From: Phylloscopus collybita
Taxonomy: Eukaryota; Chordata; Aves; Passeriformes; Phylloscopidae
NCBI GenBank assembly: GCA_027886175.1
Contig: JAJNNQ010000009.1
Span: 12,258,501-12,322,500, forward strand
DNA: 64,000 nucleotides
Direction: 5' to 3'
A program made the translations under genes and the position numbers. The notes beneath the pieces are model-generated. The model saw only the letters and a list, made by a program, of their open reading frames with translations. It was not told the DNA's origin and searched no databases. Positions 24,228-36,991 of this stretch are shown here, in pieces (position 1 is the stretch's first letter; each line of letters begins with the position of its first letter).

Positions 24228-27200
24228 CAGAGGCTTGGATATTAACATTGTATTTTAACAAGATATTTTCCAAAGACAGAAAAGAGAAAGAAGTCCAGTG
24301 ATGGTGGAAATTCCAATGTCTCAGGTGAAAAAATGCTAATACAGCTTTTGGATATGGTTTTATGCTTTGCCAAGGAGGAAATGGAAAATTAAGAGGTTCT
24401 TGGAAAACGAAGAGGTTTTGACAGAAGATCAAGACACTGACTCCAAAGAGCCTGAAATTCTACAAAGGCTATTGCCAGCTTGCGTCAGTGAGAACAAGTG
24501 GAAACAAACCAAAGAAATTTATCCAGTTACATTGGCAGCTAAACTTAAGAGAGAAAGAAAAATGTGTTATTTCTTAAATTTTGTAAGTACAATGCCTCAG
24601 CAGCTTGTTTCTTTTACTGTGGCCCTGATTTTCCATTCCCTTAAAATATTTTTATTCTGTTTTTATTTTCTTTCTCTTAGTTTTTTGCATTATCCAAGGA
24701 GCCCAAAAGTATTTTTGTTTTAATTTATGTAACAAAGGGGTTAATATTCCTGATGTTTTCTCTGCTGAGATGCCAAACAGGGTCACCAGATGTGATTCAT
24801 AAGTTGTTCTTGCATGTGGCTTAGCAAAAGCACAGCTGTGGTTACACACTGGGGGTGGAGGGAAAGGGGAAGAGATCCTGACCCCTTTGGAGTCAACGGG
24901 AGTTTTACTATTTACTTCCACGAGACCAGAATTTCACCCCATGTACTACGTGGGTCTTGCTGTTTGTTTTTCTTTTTTTAAAAGGATCCTTACTGTCACT
25001 ATTGCTAGATTTCATAGAGATTAGTAATGAATCAATAATGGATTTAATTATTATTATAACCACCAATCTACAATATTGGATGACAAGTAAAATATGACTA
25101 AAAGCTTTGCCTCATGATGAAAGCTCGTTTTGTTAGAGAAAATGCGGAGGGTCATCCTTTTTTTTTCTCAAAGTATTTATTTTCCTGAAAAAATATTTGC
25201 ATTTGAATATGATCAACAGAGAAAAACAATTTATTCTAGTTTATGTCTTCACACACCCCCAACAACTCTGTGTTCTGCTTCACAATTTTACAGTGTTATG
25301 AAAAAATAATCTAACTTTTTGATTGGCAGGAACAATGATTTAGTTGTCTCTATCTGCAGAACCTTCATTGAACTTGGTTCCATGTCTGTTTCTGAAATAT
25401 GAAAAACTAAAAATTTAACACAACCAAAGACTTAACAGAATCTACTTTCACCAGTGCTTTCACTCTAAGCTGATTATATGTACATTTTTATCAGCTAAAC
25501 ACAAAAAAAAAATTAACTTAGCTAGAATTGCGGCCGAAGTAGCTTCAAAAATATTATTAATATATGCATACACGAGTAACATAATTTCAGATGAGAAAAT
25601 CAGAACTAAGGTTATGTTAAGAAGAAGCTTAGATTTTGAAAAGGATCTTTCTTACATTGATCTCTACCACTTTCCACTTATGTGTAAACTAGTCTATGAT
25701 CATCATTCCCTGTGGTCTTAGCTCTTCCTACTCTCCTATCTACAAAAGGTAAGGCTTTGATAAGAGATCATCTAATCCTCAATGGAAGTGGGTGCTCTAG
25801 GATCTCTGTAAGTATTGGACAGGCACACACCTGAGACTGGAAATGTAATTGCAAGGGACATAGCCTGGGTTACTTGTTGTCTTCTTGTACTTGAATTCAG
25901 CTATGAGATCACAGACTGCAAAACAGCTAGGCATGTTCATCTGCTTTACAGAGCTTATTATCTACAGTGACATTACTTCTGTTTTCTTGGCTTTAACAGG
26001 AATGAATAAAATTCATTGACAGCAAGGAACATCTTTTCTCAGCAATCAATTTTCTGTCCAAAATTTATAGCCTGATGGGAAAAATAGAGTCCACTTTGGG
26101 TTGTTTTCATAAAACAAACAGTACTTGTCAGTATCTTTTATATTGACTAATATATGTTCGCTAATTTACATTGTTTACATGCAACCATCAGTACAACTTT
26201 TTCACCTCAGTACTCAGGATGGTCCTTTATTCAAACACAGACACAAATGCAATCACTGCTCATTAGACAATTGTTGAAGGGCAATCATCTTATCCTTCTC
26301 AACCACACCCCAGATAACTGCAATGACCTATAAGCAGTTGCTGGCTGTTTCACCAAAAAATGTGAAAATTCCAATATTTGCTTCCAAAGTCTGAGTTTTT
26401 AAGATTGTTGAAGAAATATGCATGTTTTATACATACGAGATGCTCACTAGTATATTAAACACGCATATAGCTGTTCTGACTCCATACCACTAAACTTTCT
26501 AGCCTTTGAAAAAGAAATTACCAAATGCAAACTCCCTGCTAGTCCTGGACCTTAGTTAAATTCCAGGTTGAAAATGGGAACTGCTTGAGAAAGGTGAATG
26601 TTGACCAGGGCCAATTTAACAACATAGATGTCTGAGTTCCAGTATCCAGGAAGTTCCTTGGCTCTGTTTAATTTCATAATAAATGTGTAACTGGCATTTG
26701 CTTATGTACATGCACCTTTTCTGTGACATAATAATGTATCAGTTTCCATATTTCAGTAATATTCTGCAGCACAGTGAGCAACAGACCCTTCCCAGCAAAC
26801 TACATAAAACTTATTTCACAATGACCCAAAATCAAGTCACTACTTAACCAGATGGGATATTTTTAATGTTCTGAAGTTTGATGGATAAAATAATCTTTGG
26901 CTCTTACAGACGACCATTCATCCAAGCATTTCAAGAAACTTGGAGACACTAAACAAGGAAAAAATTTCCTTTGGGAGCATCTGGATGACTGTGTAAAGAA
27001 AGCAGTTCAAGTCATTATAAAAGCCATTAACAACAAGGACAAAACCTGCTTCCAACAGAACTGTTAGGCTCTGATGTATTTCATTCTTGTCACTACAGTA
27101 GTAGTAAAACACTAGTTTTGTTGATAAATAACAATTCACATTTCCTTCTTTATAAAAGGTATTTTGTCATCATGCAGGCAAATGTAACATCTTAGTTATT

Positions 27201-28346
27201 ACTGTGCCCTCTGAAAATAAATTCTGAATATTTATTGAACAATGACAAGAGGATAGTGTAAAAGTCTTTGAGATGTTGTACATCAGTCTGGTATCTGAGC
27301 TCACCATGGAGACCTGGAGTGCAGAAGGAGGAAATACTTCACTGTCCACTCATCTGGGGCAGATGAATCTGTTACAGTGCCCAGAAGAGGGATTTTGAAA
27401 GGTATTTTTACATGTTCTGATGTAAGATTTTATTGCTAAAACATTTTATTCTAGCTCTGGATGCTGTCAGCCTCCAGTTCAGTCTGATATTTTGTGGCAG
27501 GAAGGACCATGCTAAGATCCTGTCCAGGAAAGCTGAGTTTCCAACGCCTGACCGTTGGCATCAGTGACTGCCTAGATGTGTCATCCCTGAAGGAGTTATT
27601 GCCTGATGGTGGGTGGAGGAGCAGGTAATCTCTGAGGACAGGAGGGAAGGTGGCAAATAAGCAGTAGTGGCAGATTGCATCAACCAAGGAAGGCTTTTGA
27701 CTCCACTCCCAGTGAGGTCATGCCAGTGGATAAGTGGAAAGAGCCTCAACCCAGGCAGCAGAAGCCAGATTTTATTTTCCGTTGAAGCTTTTTACCTCAC
27801 AAATCCATAGCAAGTCATCTCCTCATCAGGAATTTTTCCAAGTGGAGGAGCAGAGGGCTGGTTCTCAGTTTAACAAATGTATGTGTCTGGACAACTCCTC
27901 TGGCTCTTTTTCCTTTTTTCCCCTCTTGCTGCTCTGTAGCAATGTCACATTCAGTGTGTGCACATGCACAAACCCTCATTATGTACAAGCCCTCACTTTT
28001 GAAGGTAGTGGCTCTCTCTTCTGCATCTCCCCAAAGCCAGCACACACAGTTACCTGCTCCAATGCAGAGAGATGCTCCAACTCAGAAGGAGCGTCTTGAG
28101 CTTGCCTTGAGCAAGGCAGCTTCAATGGCATGTGTGTTCTGGCCTGGCAGACAGAAAACTTATTAAATTGCAAATATGTAGTCACACACTACCTACCTAA
28201 AATTCTCCCAGTTATTTCACTTAAGGGAATTATGTTTTACTGGCTTTCAACACTTTCTCTTTCCATCTTGGATAGCTTTGTAAGACTAGTCAAGAGGCAG
28301 CTGGTTCCTGCCTTTCTAATGGCAGTAATTAATAAGGTAAAGCAAG

Positions 28347-28374
28347 TTCTACCAGTGCAATTCTACCAGTGCAA
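28347..28374. repeat. Two-copy 14-bp tandem repeat
   Basis: The 14-base unit TTCTACCAGTGCAA occurs twice in direct succession without mismatch. It is a simple slippage or repair product with no coding meaning. Confidence 0.9.
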
Positions 28375-28545
28375 GTTATAAGCAATTCAAAAGTGTTAGT
28401 AGTTTGGATGAGATTTCTGGAAAAAAAAATTTCAAAAATAATTATATAATATATAAAAATTACGCTCCTTATATTTAATGTATATTATTAATGAAAAACC
28501 CTTACAAAAATGTAGTCTATGATTACAAGTTTAATTTGACTTTCA

Positions 28546-28569
28546 GTAAAATATATAGTAAAATATATA
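28546..28569. repeat. Two-copy 12-bp AT tandem repeat
   Basis: GTAAAATATATA is repeated exactly twice in an AT-rich context. Confidence 0.85.
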
Positions 28570-28792
28570 GTCTGTGTTTAAATCTCCTGTTGTCCTGTTT
28601 TTGTCATCTATTACTCCTTCAAATATATAACATTGTTAATCAGTGTTAAAAATTATGGAGTGATTTCCATTTTGATTCTCTCAGTTTTACAATTTGTTTG
28701 TATAACTCTATAAACTCCTTATTACAGCATGCATTTCCCAGGCTTGTTTTGTGCCTGAATTTTACAATAATTTTATACTCAAAAGCCCAGCC

Positions 28793-28809
28793 TTTTTTTT
28801 TTTTTTTTT
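28793..28809. repeat. Poly(T) tract
   Basis: An uninterrupted T run of 17 bases. On the minus strand it is poly(A), but I do not recognise a retroposon body on its upstream side. Confidence 0.85.
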
Positions 28810-30236
28810 AAGATAAGAATGAAATAGATGAACATTACTACATCTACAGCAACACACAAAGTAGAGCACCACCAGCAACACTTTAGGTATCAAGTTTCAC
28901 ATAGCAAAGAACTAAACAATGGAAGTTTCGAACACAGGGCAGTGGGAAGGCCAAAGATTAAAAATGAGATAAAGGACTCAGACAATCTCTCAGAGGATCC
29001 ATTCCTAGCTGACAGGATCTAGGACTGGATCAATTCATTTTCACTTCCCCTGTGGATTTGGTAGTGGTTACTGTCAACATCAGTATAACTTTAATTGAAA
29101 GGATTGTTTGGAAGTGTTACGTTTGGCTTGAAAGAGCCATCATTGGATAATATGACTATATAAGACAACTTCCACGGCTAAAAATAGATCCCCTTGAGAG
29201 AGTAACATATATATGAAATATGAAATATGATGAATAATGGCAGGGTAATGGAATACATTCTAGAAACAGACTTTGTAAGTGAAGGATAAGGTTTAACAGG
29301 ATAAAGTTTTATAGCAACCAACAAGCCTTTAAATGGCCTAAATACTTATGAATCATTTAAAATATCTGTGGCCAAGCATGAAGGTTCATTTTTAAGCTCT
29401 GAAACATCCATCAGTTTTGTATGAAATTTCGTAATCTATAACCAGGCTTGCTGAGTCCAACAGGTGTGCTCAGTACAGTGGTTTTTCCATTACACACTTT
29501 AGGAAGCCCTATAAATATCAGTTCAGAGGACTGACAAAGTAGCCTGGATACACTTAGATTAAATTAGGAATACTGAGCAAGGGCCTATAAAGGCTATTAA
29601 TTATTGTTAGGTTGTGTAATAACCACACCCCTCTCCTAGGACGACCAAGGATTCTTTTGCAATTTTCAAAAATCATGGGAGGACTTTTACCTCCGTGTTG
29701 GTAGGAGATACTAATGTCCACTGTGTGAGAGAGGAGTTTTCATGGATGGCCTTTTGACAGGGTTGTCATCAGAGATACTGGGATAGGAAAGGATAGATGT
29801 TTGTAATGCTGCATCTCATTTTCCAACCTGTCAAACAGTTTTTCAACCTGAGCAGCATCATTAATTTTTTTCCAAATATAGTGTGTATTGCCATTCTGAA
29901 ATTCAGCTCTGCTTATTTAGGGAATCCTGTCATATTTTCTGATATACTTACTGAGAAAGAAACAGAAAAGACAGAAAGCTTCCATAAAATATCAAGGTCA
30001 ATTTTAAATAAAGGAACTGATTGAGGAAAATATAGGACTTCAATTAAAAGACAAAAAAGTAAAATTTCTGCCAGTAGTTGGAAAGAGAAAACACATTTTG
30101 TGTGATACTTCACTGTTGGTGGTTTTTCAGCACTCAGGCAGAAGGTTATTTATGATAAACTAATTCCCAAGAGGTGGTGACACAGCATGTACCCAAAACA
30201 GCCCCAGTATTGCTGTCAGCTATTGCTCTCTGGTTT

Positions 30237-30351
30237 TGGAGATGTGGTTTAGTGGTGAACATGGTGGTGGTGCTAGGATAATGGCTGGACTTGATGATCT
30301 TGAAGGTCTTTTCCAACCCTGACCTTCTATGTTTAATGATTCTGTTACCTT
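30237..30351 (+). mobile_element. CR1 LINE 3'-end fragment, sense
   Basis: The text follows the 3' untranslated end of avian CR1. The recognisable landmarks are GTGGTTTAGTGGTGAACATG, then GGACTTGATGATCTTGAAGG, then TCTTTTCCAACC, and finally a degenerate ATGATTCT tail at about 30336-30344. Only about 115 bases remain, the usual 5'-truncated CR1 outcome. CR1 makes no long target-site duplication and none is seen. Confidence 0.93.
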
Positions 30352-32058
30352 GAGGGGGGGAAGCCTTAGACTTCTTTCTTTAATTTCATTTGTCTGTGTT
30401 TTCTCAGCTTGTGTACACTTTAATTCTTATTAGAGTTATCAATCACAAGAGTGATATGAAAGTGGATCAACACAGAAGTATCTGAGCTGTGCAAAAAAGA
30501 GGAGAGGAGAGTAGGAAGAAAAAGATTATTTTTCTTTGGCCACAGTTACATGACAAATCATAATCTCTATTATATATAATACACATAGGGACTGATCATA
30601 GTAAATATATACAGTCTAAATCTAAATGGGAAAAGTTCCTTGATCTCCGAAACCTTCAAATAATTAAAAAATTATTCCATTCTATCTTTAAAATATGGTG
30701 TAAAAATGGACTATAATTATATTTCTCCCTGTGAAAACATACAAATACTGGTCCATTCATAAAGCAATATCATTTAGCTTTGAGAGGTATGTGAATATAA
30801 GTATTCTTGAATGCAAAATCCTGGATTCAAGTCACTACTTTTAACTTTTTTTTTGGTGGATTGCCCTCAGTGACTCTTACTGCAGAAAACTGGAAAAAAC
30901 TCAATAACCCCTGCATTGGAAAACTGAACCTTGCTTTGTTCCTTTCCATGTGAGTACAAGTTGGTTATTTTTCTACACTTGGTAAGTCTCCGTCTGATCT
31001 TGACACAAATGTAATCAAAACTGAAAACATTTCAAAGTTTGTTTGTTTTCCCTCGTGCTTCCTTTTTTTTCTTATAGAGAGAAAAATTTATTTAAACAAT
31101 ATTTTTAAAATAGTGGCAGCAGATTCTAACCAAATTGGCTCTCAAAATTAACAGATATGTCTTAGTGAAGTTGAACCACAGCCTTAGATGGAAAAGACAA
31201 TATCAATAAATCCACTGGCCTTGAAAATAATGCAGTTGTTAAAAGAAATAATCTCCCAAGATCCTGGGCAAGTTAGAAAAATACAAAAAAACTAATAGTA
31301 GGGGGGACAAGGAGGAGGAGGAGAAGCAGGAGAAGGAGGAGAAGGGAATGGTGACCTAAAGCATTTTCTGTATGTCTGAAATAAGGTGAGAAAAAAAGTA
31401 AGGAGTTTCCTACTTACGCCTTAAGTGAATGCAATAATAAAGTATAGCAGCACTGAGGCTTGAGAACTTCATTTTCACTTCAGGTCTAGAAGAGAGTTAC
31501 TTTGGAGTGTTATTATTCCCAAATCTCTCAGGAGGACTGTGGCAGACAGGACTGGGCCTACAATCTTGAATGCCATTATTTGAATCTGTCTTTTCTGTTT
31601 CTCACTACTTTGAGTGTATATAGTATATTACCTTTAATTAATTGAGTGTTTATGTGTTAAAAAGTTATTCACTTGTGCAGAGAGTGATTTGCTGGGATTT
31701 ATGATGGGAACATTTTATAACAGCAGCATGTGTTTCCCTACAATTTGTATAGGTTCATTCATTATAATTTTTCCTGATGTTTTGCCTACCATATTATTAA
31801 CTTCCCCAAAGCAATGAAATAGCAGCTTGTCTTCTCACAGCAGAGGAACGAGAGGAATAATTATGAATGTGGAAATCCCAGTGAAAACATGCTTCTATTG
31901 AAAGGGCCTAGTGGTCCAAATAGAGGCCTGCTGGATTTATGAAGTCTATAAAAAAAGCAAACATACAGAAAAACAGATGCTTTTTTGCTTCCAAAAATCT
32001 TGGAAGTCCTACACTTAGGAAAAAATGGGGGGAAGGGAACAGGAGAGAATGTTACATT
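30352..32058. other. Unique non-coding DNA between two CR1 ends
   Basis: No gene is seen. A G run lies at about 30353-30360. A purine-rich GGA/GAA tract at 31301-31350 is listed separately. The rest is unique AT-rich sequence. Confidence 0.55.
31301..31350 (+). repeat. Purine-rich GGA/GAA tract
   Basis: About 50 bases are almost entirely purine, built on GGA, GAGGA and GAAGG units, with only two or three pyrimidine interruptions. Such tracts can form triplex DNA, and if transcribed GGA repeats can act as splicing enhancers. No exon is recognisable around it. Confidence 0.8.
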
Positions 32059-32162
32059 TATCATAGAATCATAGAATCGTTTAGGTTGGAAAAGACCTCT
32101 AAGGTCGTCAGGTCTGTTAACCCAGCACTGCCAAATTCAGCACTAAACCATGTCCCTAAGAT
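32059..32162 (-). mobile_element. CR1 LINE 3'-end fragment, antisense
   Basis: TCATAGAATCATAGAATCG at 32061-32079 is the reverse complement of the CR1 tail, built from ATTCTATG units. It is followed by TTTAGGTTGGAAAAGACCTC and then CCCAGCACTGCC and CACTAAACCATGTCCCTAAG, all standard for a minus-strand avian CR1. About 104 bases remain. The text is closer to the CR1 form I remember than the copy at 30237-30351, so it may be younger. Confidence 0.96.
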
Positions 32163-34214
32163 GGTTTATGCCGCTATTAACAAAAATTTATATTTTACTA
32201 TAGGCTAAAATGTCTGAATAAATCATCAAAGCTTCAAGTCTGCCACGTGTAACTGTTTAATCATTTGCAAGAGTTCTTTTCAAAATCTAAGAATTTGTGA
32301 GCATAACATTTGATTTGTTACTCCTTCAGTAGCAAAATCACCTTTGTTTCAAAGGGATTGCTCTTTAAGACTATTTGCCTGCAAGAATTTACAATAATGG
32401 GAAAATGAATAGCATTCACTGATGGTGGTAGGGGAAATTTTTTTCCAGGCTGTCAGTGAGGATGTAGAGGGAAAGCCTGTGAAATCAATTCCAGAAAATG
32501 CTGTGGATCACTGGTTATTTTACAAAGATCCAAAGCTGACAGGACCACCACAGTCATTTGTGTTTATTGTTCAAGAGGGTGCTCTTTTGGACCATCCCTA
32601 CCAAAACCAATCTCGTTTAAGAAAAAAGTAAAGGGGGGTTAAGGGGACAAAAAAAGCAGGAGGCAGAGTAAGCAATGAGCCCTCTCCAAGCCCCGCTTGG
32701 CAATAGCCTTCCCCAGCACTGCCCTGGCCCTACCCCTCACTTAGGCACTTTGTATTATTACATGTGCACTCTTCATTGTTTTTTCTCACAACAACCCGGT
32801 CTGCTTCTGCACTCTGTCGTCCGGGTGGCCACTCATAAAAAATGTGATTTACATTCTTGTTTCACTCTCACCACCTTTTCACTTCCTGTTGCTTCTGCAG
32901 CCCATGCTTTGCTTGCCTTTTCTGCTCTTTTAATCTAAAAACTGAATTTATGTACATTTTATGTTTATTACTATTACATGTTTGTGCATGCAGCAAAGGA
33001 AAAAAAATTAACAGTCATCAGAATTGCCCTAGTTTTGTTTATTTTTTAAATAATGTATAGATAATATTCACACAATGAAAAAGAAAAATATATGACTGCT
33101 GAAGGTGACAAAAAATTCAAAATAAAACCAAAGAATTTTATCTCAGTTGCTTCCCATGACATTCCAAAATTTTTCACACCTAAAAATAATTACATCCAAA
33201 ATTTTTTTACTCTTAGGCTACAACAGTATCCTTTGCAATAGATAGAAACTTGTTTCAATATCACTGAAAAGCAATGCAAGAAATCTAGAGACTGGAGGTG
33301 CCACAGGGTGACAGTGGGCTTGACAGATGAAGTCATGGAGCTTGAAAACATTTGCTCACCTTTTGCCAGGACAAAACCTCAAACAGCCAAATTCAAGTCC
33401 TTTGAAAGAGTTAAGAAAATTTACCCCTACTGAGGAGCTGCCCCTATGAATATAAATAAATCCATGCTATAGCAGAATAAAAGGGTCATTTTGTGCTAAT
33501 TCAGTCCCACTCATCAGCAAAGCCTGAGCAGAAAGATCTGTCAAGTTGAAGCTCTCTGACTGGTTGTGCACTTTTTGCCATAAATCTCACAGACTCTCAT
33601 AAAAGCAGGCCCATCCTGACTTCTCTTTGGAGACTAGAAGTAACCCTTCTAGTAACATTTGTAGAAATAGGCAGCCTTGAATTCAGATCCTGCTTTCCCT
33701 ATTAGGGCTAGAGGAAAGAAAAGTGATTAACTGGGAGAACATATGAACAAGTGAAGAGATTCAGAGTTCAAGTATGCACAAAAGATTTGGCTGCTACCCT
33801 GGAATTTATTTAAATTGACCCAATTTTTTTTCCAGAGGTAAAGAATGATACATCATGCCCACAGCCTTCCAACTGGTTAAGCAATCCTCTTCTGCTTCCC
33901 ACTCCTCAGAGGCAGTCTGGTCTCTTACCTGAGCATTTCTTTTTAAAGGGTAAACAGTTCCAAAACCACCTTTTAGCCACACTGTGCTTTTCATCTGTCC
34001 TCAGTACAGCTGAAAGGGAGCACAGCCCCTGCAGCTTCAGGTGTCTGAAAAGATTCAGAAAGGTGCTGGTGCCAGTTCCAGATCTGCTCCACACATACCA
34101 TACAAATTTTTCAATAGTCTCACTTCAACATTACTTCTCTGCGAGATCATGAAAAATCTGTGCCTATTTCTGTGCATAGCACTGGGACTTTACCTTAGGA
34201 GCCATGAGCCATGA
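32163..34214. other. Mostly unique non-coding DNA
   Basis: Apart from the exon candidate at 32449-32631 I see no gene here. The block 32640-32940 is richer in C and G than the surroundings. No mobile element is recognised. Confidence 0.5.
32449..32631 (+). other. Candidate terminal exon (very tentative)
   Basis: A pyrimidine run ending in CAG at 32446-32448 could serve as a splice acceptor. The frame stays open for 60 codons to TAA at 32629-32631. The predicted residues have a balanced, protein-like composition, with a segment reading DHWLFYKDPKLTGPP and a lysine/arginine-rich C-terminus. An in-frame ATG at 32422 lies just upstream. I do not recognise the peptide, find no convincing partner exon, and see no AATAAA close downstream. 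A chance open frame is the default explanation. Confidence 0.12.
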
Positions 34215-34420
34215 GCTCAGGGTAGAGTTGCAGTCAGCAGCTTCTGGCTTCTCATCCCAGCTCTGACACTGATGTACATGGACAGGGTGACACTGGGATA
34301 GTCATTCTGTGAGAATCAGTCTTAGGTTCCAGAGCTGTGAGACAGGGTTCCTTGTTTTTCACAACTCTTTTGGGGAATTAGTTACTTACTGCTGTGTGAG
34401 GGAAAGGGAGAATTATACAG
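34215..34420 (+). mobile_element. Possible MIR-type SINE remnant
   Basis: The order CATCCCAGCTCTGACACT, GGGTGACACTGGGATAGTCA and AATCAGTC resembles the conserved core of MIR/CORE-SINEs, which in living copies reads like CCCAGCTCTGCCACT, then GTGTGACCTTGGGCAAGTCA, then CTCAGTT. The segment after it is too diverged to align by eye. MIR-like SINEs are old in amniotes and occur at low copy number in birds. The call depends on short word matches only. Confidence 0.45.
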
Positions 34421-35220
34421 GTGATCATTTATAGGTTATAGGTTATTAATTTATGACAGGCAGAAATAAGGAAAAATGCTTCAAACCCAGGAACAATAAA
34501 CTCAAACTATTTTTAACATATCAGTAACAATAGCACTTGTGTGAGTTCACATCAAGACAATTGAAAGATATTTTTTAATCAGTTCTCATGCTTATTTTGT
34601 AAAATAGTGACTAAAGAGTCTTGTTTAAACCTACATAATAAATAGATCACTACAAAGAAGTGATTAAATTAATTCCCAGGCAGTATAGCTAACATAGTGG
34701 ATGTGTTCATTTGCATTACATCCAGTGATTTGGTGGACTTGAGCTTCTACTTGATTTGAGGTAAAGAAACACCATAAAGAAACAGAGGTGAAAAAATCTG
34801 TCGGTGGAAACCAGGGAAAGGGAAGAAGAGGTTTTTACCCAGAAAGAGTACATGACAGAGTTTTAAATCAAACAGGTTTCCCTACCCCCTGCCCAATCTC
34901 CTTAGCTCCAGAACCTTGGTAGAAAATGTTAGCATTGCTAAAATACTAGGTTTAAGCTTTAGCTAGTATATTTGTGTGAAGTTACACTTCTGCAAAACAG
35001 GGAGTGTCACTTCAAGGACTTTTTGCAAATCAAGGTACAGCAAGTACATACATACATTTACAACCATAAACCAGGGAACAACGGCTCTCACTCATCGTTA
35101 ACGGCTGTAGTCACTGGGCTGCAAAGCAGAGAAAAGTAAGTAGAGTCTTCAGAGGGATACTGAAAGATTTATAAAATCATGTAGGAAAGAAAGGAAAAAC
35201 ATTCAGAATCTCTCCATGGA

Positions 35221-35265
35221 GAAAAAGAAAAGAAAAAAAAAAAAAAAAAAAAAAGAAAGGAAAAA
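35221..35265. repeat. Poly(A)/GAAA tract
   Basis: A run of about 22 A residues with flanking GAAA and GAAAGG units. No retroposon body is recognised beside it. Confidence 0.85.
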
Positions 35266-36933
35266 TAATCAGAAGCAGCAAGTTCAGTGGTTATCAGGAC
35301 TAAAATGAACTTTTTCTTCTCTACTTTGAAAAACCTTCAAATATAACAAATATTCCTCAGACTGAAACCTCTTTGATTTTAAATGTTTCCCAGTGTCTTT
35401 CTTAAGTGTTTTGTTTTAAATGATGAAGTTTTAATAAATAGTGGACACATAATAAGCTTCTGTGGGATTTGGACTTTATCCCACAAGTGAGAGGAAGACC
35501 TCATAACTCAAAGAGTGATGAAGCCGCAAGAGACTTATGAAGGTTTTTCCGCACTAGTGGGATTAATTCCATATTCCACAGATGCCCATTATATAGAGGT
35601 TCTCTGTTTATACTGCAAGGAGGTAGAAAGATTTTTTTTTTATTAGATTAAAATGTCAGGGTTGAATACAAATGTCTTAGTCAGAAGAGTAAAAGAACAG
35701 CTGCTTTGTGGTGTCACAAAACATCCAGAAAACAGCGACTGGGTTAGTAGAGAGACATGCATTGAAAATGGTTTGTGTAGCAAAGAGGCATCACTACAGA
35801 TCCCTCTAACAGTAGAGAAGGGAGCCCTTATCTTTTGAAGAGGATCTTTGAATTGGTTTCCTTCATCACTTCTAGTATTCAAGCCCCTGTTTCTACTGCT
35901 CTTGGGCTTTGCTGCTTCATAATATTGACAGGTCTCCACAGTACATCAAAATCACTGACAAAGGAAAAGGTGAATTTACAGAAAAATTAGCTGCTCCACT
36001 TTGAATAAAATGAATCTTTAGTTAAACATTTTGCAACTCTAGAAAACCACTGAAACTAAGCTTACTGTGTCCTGGTTACAAGAAGTGTATTCCAAATGAA
36101 TCAGCGATGCGTTTGCTCAGAAAAACCCCCAAATACTGCCTGTTTTTATGTTGGACTTTGCTGTATTGTGCCATTATTTTTATATGGCAATTCTCTCTCT
36201 TCTGAAGTATTTCAAGACTGTATATAACCCTCAGCATAAGAAAAGACAGAGTCATGTATTTACATAATTTGTTTTCTTGGGGATGCTTGTCTTTTAATGA
36301 AACAATGTTTATCTTCAAAATAGGAAAGCTCAAAAGGAAAAATTTTAAAGACAGATTTTGTCTTCGATTTTAAGACCATAAGCTCTCATTAAGACACTGA
36401 GCTCTCTGTAATACTGATTTTTAAATTAAAACCCACATTGTTCACTGTTATTGTAGAAACCTCTGTATTTTTCATGACATTGGGCAAAACATTTTGGTTT
36501 TTGTGGGGCATAAACATTCAAAGTAACTTCTGACTGTTATGGGCATTGCAATGTGTAAGCCCTGAAGCAATGGATCTCTCTGGATTTCATTCAGCATGGA
36601 GCAAGCTGCCTGTAAACACTATCATTCTGCCCAGCTCCTGGGAAAATCTGTCCTCATCTATTAAACCCAGCTGCTGCTTATGCATTCAACTGAAACCTGC
36701 AGCTTGAAATATCCAAATAAGAGTGCCATGCCTGAATTCCAAAATCCAAGCAGCTATTTCAGAATGAAGTCTTGCCATAACCACAGAACACAGACCTGCA
36801 ATGAAGACTGGAGTCAGGGGCCATCTGGCACAGGGCTGCAGAAATGCAGATCATCCTGCTGGTTGGTGTTGATAGCACTGGGCAACTGTGAGAACACACC
36901 CTTCTTTAATACTCTCTCTGATGCTCCTTTCAG

Positions 36934-36991
36934 AAGAGCCTGCTGAGGTGCCCAAGCTGTGGTCTGGTTCCTGTTGCTCCATGGAGAACTG
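36934..36991 (+). other. Candidate small internal exon
   Basis: The segment is bounded by a strong acceptor-like signal and a near-consensus donor. The acceptor is a pyrimidine-rich tract from about 36912 ending in TTTCAG at 36928-36933. The donor reads CTG/GTGAGC at 36991-36997. The 58 bases between are comparatively GC-rich and contain an AAGAGCCTG purine-rich start that could act as a splicing enhancer. The length is not a multiple of three. No protein similarity is seen, so a non-coding RNA exon is as likely as a coding one. Pairs of such signals also arise by chance in this much DNA. Confidence 0.15.

Larger units (their letters stand above)
22801..30236. other. Unique AT-rich non-coding DNA
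   Basis: No gene is supported. The longest frames here (24367-24723 and 27734-28099) begin at TTG and GTG and have no recognisable domain. The stretch holds a poly(A)/GAAA tract at 24187-24227, short tandem duplications near 28347-28374 and 28546-28569, AT-rich DNA at 28435-28500 and a poly(T) run at 28793-28809. The block 27280-28140 has higher GC and could be an old repeat or an untranslated transcript. Confidence 0.5.

Noticed and set aside
24367..24723. 118-codon plus-strand open frame with a lysine-rich start
   Set aside because: It begins at TTG, not ATG, shows no recognisable domain, ends in a hydrophobic T-rich translation of low-complexity DNA and has no convincing splice signals.
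27734..28099. 121-codon plus-strand open frame
   Set aside because: It starts at GTG, overlaps open frames on both strands in a GC-richer block, and resembles no family.
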